Shown here: positions 13,477-17,095 of the stretch, piece after piece
Numbering within the stretch: position 1 is the stretch's first letter
Layout of the letters: each line of letters opens with the position of its first letter
Source: Flavonifractor avicola
GTDB taxonomy: Bacteria; Bacillota; Clostridia; Oscillospirales; Oscillospiraceae
Assembly (NCBI GenBank): GCA_019116915.1
Contig: DXAS01000034.1
Location: 1 to 17,095 of the forward strand
DNA: 17,095 nt
Reading direction: 5' to 3'
Program-made: the position numbers and the translations under genes
Notes under the pieces: model-generated
What the model was told of the DNA's origin: nothing
Seen by the model: only the letters and a program-made list of their open reading frames with translations
The model's database searches: none

Positions 13477-14757
13477 TCCCTCCAGCAGAGGCAGCAGCTG
13501 ATTGTGGCAGATCCACTCATCGTTGTACTGGTTGCGTACGATGGTTTTGGCGTTCAGGCTCCGGTCCTCCCGCATCAGATTGACGATGGCCCGCCCGTGC
13601 TCCTCATAGTAGGCCTGCTCGGAGGGAGAGTAGCTCTCGTGGGTGTCAAAGCCGAAGTTCCGGGCATCCCACCGCATGAAATAGGCCCCCAGGCTCTCTC
13701 CCAGCTCCTTCAGGGCGGGGACGGCCTGGTTGAGCACCAGGAAATTGCCCCGGCTGGCGGCCTCCAGCACGGTGAGGCCGAAGGACTCGGAGTAGGAGGG
13801 GCAGATAAACAGGTTGGACAGCTGGAACAGCTCAAACACCCCCTGCCGGGGGAAGCCGTCGGGGAAACCGATGCCCGAGGTGAAGAGCAGGTCCTCGTCC
13901 CGCAGACCGTACTTTTTGCCCTCGGTGCGGATCATGGCCTTGTAGACTTTGGGCGGGATGTCGGCGCTGGGAAAGTCGCAGAAGATGACCTTGATGTCCT
14001 GTTCTGTGGCAGTGCGGATGGCGCCCGCCAGGGCGGCCACCTTTTCCAGCCGCTTGCCGGTGGTGAGCCTGGCGGGGTAGACCGCCAGCAGGTCGGGTCG
14101 GGTCAGATCCATGTGCCGGGCCACCGTCTGTACCGCTTCACTCATGGAGGGGATCAGGGGCAGGGTGTTGTACACCACGGCGCACCGTCCCTCTGGCACG
14201 TCGTACTGTCGTGCCAGGGCCGGGATGCCCGAGCGGGTGGGGTAGATAAAGCTGGTCCGGGGCAGGTCGGTAAACCGGGCGGAGAAGGGGTATTCCATCG
14301 CCTGGGGTCGGGCCGCCGGGAAAGAGTGGGTGAAGGCCAGAAACCGCAGGTGGGGCAGCTCCTGCTGTGCCTTGCGGACGGCGATGTTGTGGACCAGGTG
14401 CCAGCCCTGGTAGAGAATGTCGTGGAGGATGCACACGTCCACATCCTTTAAATGGGCCACAAGGTCTTTGGCAATGTGGTGGGCCTCCTCAAAAAAGGTA
14501 TCGTGGACCTGCCCGGTGGGGGAGGAGTAGTCGTGCCACTGGATGGGCTGCCCGTGGAGGGTATTTGTGACCTTGACCCACTCCAGCCGCTCATCTGCAA
14601 AAATGCCGGTCCGCTCCCCATCGGGGCAGGTTTCACTGACCAGCATTTTCACCGACACCCCGGCCTCCAGCAGCATCCGGATCTGGTCGGCCGCCACATT
14701 CACCAGGGAGTAGGTGGGGGACAGGCCGGAAAACATGGTCAACAGAGCCACCTTCAT
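13474..14757 (-). CDS. Glycosyltransferase, GT4 family (GT-B fold)
   Basis: This 427-residue retaining glycosyltransferase should move a sugar from a nucleotide-sugar donor to an acceptor in the cytoplasm. The N-terminal Rossmann half starts with LLTMFSGLSPTYSLVNVAAD and includes HDILYQGWHLVHNIAV. The C-terminal half begins near YPARLTTGKRLEKVAAL and holds the GT4 EX7E element in CPSYSESFGLTVLEAASRG. The start is secure: AAGGAGGT lies 7 bases before ATG. There is no signal peptide or membrane helix. It lies 69 bases downstream of the Ser/Thr-tract protein gene on the same strand, with a hairpin between them, so I infer that this protein, with its 47 consecutive Ser/Thr residues, may be the acceptor. 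Family membership is sure; the donor and acceptor are not known. Confidence 0.88.
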   Translation of the reverse strand: MKVALLTMFSGLSPTYSLVNVAADQIRMLLEAGVSVKMLVSETCPDGERTGIFADERLEWVKVTNTLHGQPIQWHDYSSPTGQVHDTFFEEAHHIAKDLVAHLKDVDVCILHDILYQGWHLVHNIAVRKAQQELPHLRFLAFTHSFPAARPQAMEYPFSARFTDLPRTSFIYPTRSGIPALARQYDVPEGRCAVVYNTLPLIPSMSEAVQTVARHMDLTRPDLLAVYPARLTTGKRLEKVAALAGAIRTATEQDIKVIFCDFPSADIPPKVYKAMIRTEGKKYGLRDEDLLFTSGIGFPDGFPRQGVFELFQLSNLFICPSYSESFGLTVLEAASRGNFLVLNQAVPALKELGESLGAYFMRWDARNFGFDTHESYSPSEQAYYEEHGRAIVNLMREDRSLNAKTIVRNQYNDEWICHNQLLPLLEG

Positions 14758-14784
14758 ACCAAATACCTCCTTGTCCAGATGGAG

Positions 14785-14822
14785 AACTGTGGCGCGGCAA
14801 AGGATTCTGCCGCGCCACAGTT
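14785..14822 (-). terminator. Hairpin between the anchor-A protein gene and the glycosyltransferase gene
   Basis: A perfect 15-bp stem (14785-14799 with 14808-14822, AACTGTGGCGCGGCA) has an eight-base loop. On the minus strand its tail is CTCCATCTGG, without a T-run, so it may be a partial terminator, a processing site or a transcript-stabilising 3' end rather than a full stop. Confidence 0.6.
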
Positions 14823-14826
14823 GGGT

Positions 14827-16056
14827 TTAGGGCATATCGCCGTCACAGAGGCAGTCACCAAAGAGCTCCAGCTTCTGCTTCAGAATAAGTTCCAGACCGG
14901 AGACCGCGTCCACCATGGACTCCACAGACTTATTAGCCTGCAGAATGGTCTCGGTTCTGAGATCCTCAAAAGATAAGATCTTTTGCAGCTTCTCCCCCTC
15001 GGCGTTGAGAATGTGGGACAGGGCGGCCTGCTGGAGGGCCACCGACTCAAACAGGTCGGTGATGGCCTGGCTCCGGGGCTGCGGGACCGCCGTGGTGGTG
15101 GAGGTGGTGCTGGTGGTGGAAGTGGTAGTCGTAGTGCTGGTCGTGGTACTGGTCGTGCTGGTGGTCGTGGTCGTACTGGTAGTAGTCGTAGTTGTGGTGG
15201 AAGTGCTGCTGGAGGTGGTGGAGCTGGTGGTCACCAGACAGCCGGTGGGCTCGGGCAGCTCGCCCTCAAACAGCTCGTTGTGGCTCTCGGCATTGCCGGC
15301 ATAGCTGTCAAAGATGATGTTGCCGTTGATCTGGCTGAAGGTGGTGGCCGCCGCGGCAAAGGGGGCCAGGACGGAGCCGTAGATGGCGGTGGTGCTGTTG
15401 GACCAGGTCAGGGCCTCAGGGAAGTTCCACAGGATCTTCCGGGCGTTCTCCCGGGTGGCGGTGATACCGTTGCGGAAGATCTGGTAGCTGCCATACAGGA
15501 TGTTGGTGCCCGTTACATTGATGAGGATGGTGGAATTGATGGGCGCGATGATGTTGATGCCGTTGAGCTGGGCCAGAGACAGGCCGGAGCCGTACAGGTT
15601 GGCGCTGTCCAGCTGGAAGATGTTCAGGCTTTCATCGGTGCCGGTGAGGTTGAGCTGGCCGAACACCACGGTACCGGTGCCGTTGGACTCCAGAGAGCCC
15701 CAGAAGAGGGAAGCGCATTTCAGATAGCGCTCCGCCTCGGAAAAATCGATGGGCGTACCGGTGGTCAGGGCGCCGTTGGGGTTGCCCATGGTGTAGTTGA
15801 TCACCGTGCTGGTGGGGCTGATGACGGTGTTGCCGCTGGCGTTGGAGCCGCCGGACACGTTGACGGTGCCGCCCACCACAAAGGACGGGTCGGTGCCTGC
15901 CGGAGGCAGAGGGGTAATGCCTGCGCCCACGCCGTAGTTGCTCAGCACGGCGTTGCCGCCCACGGCCACCCGGCCCTCTGCGTCGGTGTTGCTCAGGCTC
16001 AGATTGCCGAATACGAATACGTTATAGTCATTGGCAAGGCCAAAGTTGATTGCCAT
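14827..16056 (-). CDS. Choice-of-anchor-A protein with 47-residue Ser/Thr tract and C-terminal helical domain
   Basis: ATG 16056 is chosen because GGGAGGA (16063-16069 on the plus strand) lies 6 bases upstream; the frame is open to 16212 but that part crosses a terminator. The 409-residue protein starts directly with the choice-of-anchor-A domain (about residues 2-270: FGLANDYNVFVFGNLSLS, GRVAVGGNAVLSNYGVG, KILWNFPEALTW, YGSVLAPFAAAATTF), a predicted beta-rich surface domain. Residues 276-322 are only Ser or Thr. Residues about 325-409 form a helical domain (ALSHILNAEGEKLQK, NKSVESMVDAVSGLE) ending in CLC, which is paralogous to the small protein encoded just upstream. No signal peptide or sorting motif is visible, although related anchor-A proteins are usually exported. 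This fits a protein placed on the spore from the mother cell, an inference. A GT4 gene follows downstream. Confidence 0.82.
   Translation of the reverse strand: MAINFGLANDYNVFVFGNLSLSNTDAEGRVAVGGNAVLSNYGVGAGITPLPPAGTDPSFVVGGTVNVSGGSNASGNTVISPTSTVINYTMGNPNGALTTGTPIDFSEAERYLKCASLFWGSLESNGTGTVVFGQLNLTGTDESLNIFQLDSANLYGSGLSLAQLNGINIIAPINSTILINVTGTNILYGSYQIFRNGITATRENARKILWNFPEALTWSNSTTAIYGSVLAPFAAAATTFSQINGNIIFDSYAGNAESHNELFEGELPEPTGCLVTTSSTTSSSTSTTTTTTTSTTTTTSTTSTTTSTTTTTSTTSTTSTTTAVPQPRSQAITDLFESVALQQAALSHILNAEGEKLQKILSFEDLRTETILQANKSVESMVDAVSGLELILKQKLELFGDCLCDGDMP
15091..15231 (-). repeat. Low-complexity tract coding for 47 consecutive Ser/Thr
   Basis: The 141 bases encode only Thr (mostly) and Ser, mostly as TT and TTS groupings, with mixed codons ACC, ACT, ACG, ACA, AGC, TCC and AGT-type. 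Because the codons vary, the protein sequence rather than a simple DNA repeat is being kept. It would be an ideal site for dense O-glycosylation and is prone to in-frame length change. Confidence 0.9.
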
Positions 16057-16133
16057 AATGGGTCCTCCCATGGTGTGGTATGAGGGTATCTCATGTGTGG
16101 TCCATGTTACGCGGCGTATCCCCGTTTGGTTCC

Positions 16134-16168
16134 AAAAAGGCGGGACTCCATGAAGGAGCCCCGCCTTT
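16134..16168 (-). terminator. Terminator of the 98-residue protein gene
   Basis: AAAGGCGGG (16136-16144) pairs with CCCGCCTTT (16160-16168); after one mismatch, CTCC pairs with GGAG around a five-base loop. On the minus strand the stem runs into TTTTT. It separates the small gene from the anchor-A gene. Confidence 0.75.
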
Positions 16169-16178
16169 GGTGGATTGA

Positions 16179-16475
16179 TTATTCCTGAACAGGCTCCTCG
16201 GCGGGCTTGCACAGGCAGCCGTCAAAGACGGACAGTTTGGAATGAAGGATCATTTCCAGTCTGGACACGGCGTTGACCATGGACTCCACCGACTTGTTGG
16301 TGGCAAGCAGCACATCGGGGGTGACGTCCTCCAGGGCGACCATCTTCTGGATCTTCTCCCCCTCGGCGTTGAGGATGTGGGACAGGGCGGTCTCCTGCAG
16401 GGCTACCGACTCGATGATATCGGTGATGGCCTGGGTACGGCTGGTGGTGCTAGGCGTGATTACGGGCATTCCCAT
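16179..16475 (-). CDS. Small protein paralogous to the C-terminal domain of the anchor-A protein
   Basis: This 98-residue protein has a short N-terminus with a Ser/Thr patch (TPSTTSRT), then a helical domain that aligns without gaps to the end of the anchor-A protein: QAITD, ESVALQ, ALSHILNAEGEK, NKSVESMV, AVS.LE.IL and a terminal CLC. It has no signal peptide. I recall similar segments in uncharacterised and collagen-like surface proteins of spore-forming Firmicutes, but I cannot assign a function. AAGGAG lies 11 bases before ATG 16475, a somewhat long gap; an ATG two codons later is possible. A SigK-like promoter precedes it. The two cysteines near the C-terminus of both paralogues could take part in disulfide cross-linking of an outer layer, which is inference. 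Confidence 0.78.
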   Translation of the reverse strand: MGMPVITPSTTSRTQAITDIIESVALQETALSHILNAEGEKIQKMVALEDVTPDVLLATNKSVESMVNAVSRLEMILHSKLSVFDGCLCKPAEEPVQE

Positions 16476-16518
16476 GATGGCGTGTGCTCCTTCAAGTGTA
16501 TTGAGCGTCTGCTCGCAG

Positions 16519-16546
16519 TATACTATGCCTGACGGAGGAAGGGGGT
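16519..16546 (-). promoter_or_regulatory. Candidate SigK-type (late mother-cell) promoter
   Basis: On the minus strand, AC (16545-16546) is followed after 17 bases by CATAGTATA (16519-16527), an exact fit to the SigK consensus AC-N17-CATAnnnTA known from Bacillus. The TATACT inside it has no -35 hexamer for SigA at the right distance. The start point would be near 16512, leaving a normal leader with the AAGGAG site. The consensus is short, so a chance match is possible. Confidence 0.42.
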
Positions 16547-16548
16547 GA

Positions 16549-16586
16549 CAAAAAAGGAGCGCTCTGCCTGAGGCAGAGCGCTCCTT
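16549..16586 (-). terminator. Intrinsic terminator of thrS
   Basis: A perfect 15-bp stem (16554-16568 with 16572-16586, AAGGAGCGCTCTGCC) has a three-base loop and is followed on the minus strand by a T-run and GTC. It lies 9 bases after the thrS stop codon. Confidence 0.92.
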
Positions 16587-16595
16587 AAGCGCAGG

Positions 16596-17095
16596 TTACA
16601 TTTTCTGTTCCAGAGACTTGGAGTCCACCTCGTCCTTCAGCTGCTGGGCGAAGGCATCCAGGGACATGACGGTCTGCTGGCCATGGCGGTTGCGGACGGC
16701 CACGTCGCCGGTCTCGGCCTCCTTGTCACCCACCACCAGCATATAGGGCACCTTCTCCAGCTGGGTGTCCCGAATCTTCTTGCCGATCTTCTCGTTGCGG
16801 TGGTCGGTCTCCACACGGTAGCCCAGCGCATCCAGCTTGGCGGCCACCTGGTTGGCGTAGTCGGCGGCCCGGTCGGTAATGGGCAGCACCTTTACCTGCA
16901 CGGGAGCCAGCCAGGTGGGGAAGGCGCCGGCGAAGTGCTCGGTGATGACGCCGATAAAGCGCTCGATGGAGCCCAGCACCACCCGGTGGAGCATGACGGG
17001 ACGGTGCTTCTGGCCGTCCTCACCGGTGTACTCCAGCTCAAACCGCTCGGGCAGCTGGGAGTCCAGCTGGACGGTGCCGCACTGCCAGGTGCGGC
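16596..17095 (-). CDS. thrS: Threonyl-tRNA synthetase, C-terminal part
   Basis: The 5' part of the gene is outside the window; about 166 C-terminal residues are visible, ending at TAA (16596-16598). ThrRS charges tRNA-Thr in the cytoplasm. The visible part begins in the class II catalytic core with the ThrRS-typical TWQCGTVQLDSQLPERF and LEYTGEDGQKHRPVMLHR, continues through class II motif 3 (VVLGSIERFIGVITEHFAGAFP, the GSIER arginine) and then the anticodon-binding domain (WLAPVQVKVLPI, ALGYRVETDHRNEKIGKKIR, VPYMLVVGDKEAE, VAVRNRHG). The frame continues upstream to the window edge, so the methionine at 16994 is internal. Regulation, commonly by a T-box in Firmicutes, cannot be judged because the promoter side is missing. 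Confidence 0.95.
   Translation of the reverse strand, partial: RTWQCGTVQLDSQLPERFELEYTGEDGQKHRPVMLHRVVLGSIERFIGVITEHFAGAFPTWLAPVQVKVLPITDRAADYANQVAAKLDALGYRVETDHRNEKIGKKIRDTQLEKVPYMLVVGDKEAETGDVAVRNRHGQQTVMSLDAFAQQLKDEVDSKSLEQKM

Noticed and set aside
13202..13516. Open frames on both strands through the asnS-glycosyltransferase interval
   Set aside because: They run through hairpins, the asnS remnant and terminators and have no supported start; the interval is best explained as non-coding.
15091..15231. CRISPR-like or tandem DNA repeat
   Set aside because: There are no regular spacers; the pattern is explained by Ser/Thr codons in an intact reading frame.
16074..16101. Second SigK-like promoter (AC-N17-CATACCACA) before the anchor-A gene
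   Set aside because: It has one mismatch, and the transcript start would fall inside the ribosome binding site at 16063-16069, so I could not support it as a working promoter.

Overview
The window looks like chromosomal DNA of a GC-rich, low-GC-phylum clostridium, most likely an Oscillospiraceae-type gut bacterium (Flavonifractor / Lawsonibacter / Intestinimonas-like). That placement is inferred from gene content and style: SigA-type promoters, AAAGGAGG ribosome binding sites, a secG-rnr pair, a BceAB-type transporter, S-layer homology (SLH) domains, and a codon use rich in C and G at third positions. No RNA gene, CRISPR array, insertion sequence or integrase was seen.

Left part (1-5450). 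The window opens in the 3' part of a pseudouridine-5'-phosphate glycosidase gene (psuG) and its terminator. A singly transcribed gene follows for an exported SLH-anchored 5'-nucleotidase-like protein whose metallophosphatase motifs are largely lost. Next is a two-gene BceA/BceB-type ABC transporter operon, with no two-component system beside it in the window. A perfect 16-bp hairpin closes it and also serves a convergent gene for a small membrane protein (5451-5909, minus strand).

Middle part (5948-13181). Divergent promoters separate that small gene from secG (SecYEG translocase subunit). Then come rnr (RNase R) overlapping a gene for a lipoprotein GH3 beta-N-acetylhexosaminidase (NagZ-like), a small four-helix membrane protein of unknown function, an APC-family amino acid permease, and asnS (asparaginyl-tRNA synthetase). 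Each transcription unit has a visible promoter, several of them overlapping the previous terminator or the end of the previous gene.

Right part (13142-17095). Just after asnS, the last 13 sense codons and the stop codon of asnS plus the downstream terminator are present a second time, 229 bp further on. Within this repeat six codons differ and all six changes are synonymous. A multi-hairpin element lies between the copies. Then, on the minus strand, there is a possible surface-protein module: (i) a 98-residue protein preceded by a SigK-like promoter; (ii) a choice-of-anchor-A protein without a signal peptide, carrying an uninterrupted 47-residue Ser/Thr tract and a C-terminal domain paralogous to the 98-residue protein; and (iii) a GT4 glycosyltransferase. 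I infer that this could be a glycosylated spore-surface (exosporium or coat) system, and it is the most interesting part of the window. The window ends inside thrS (threonyl-tRNA synthetase).
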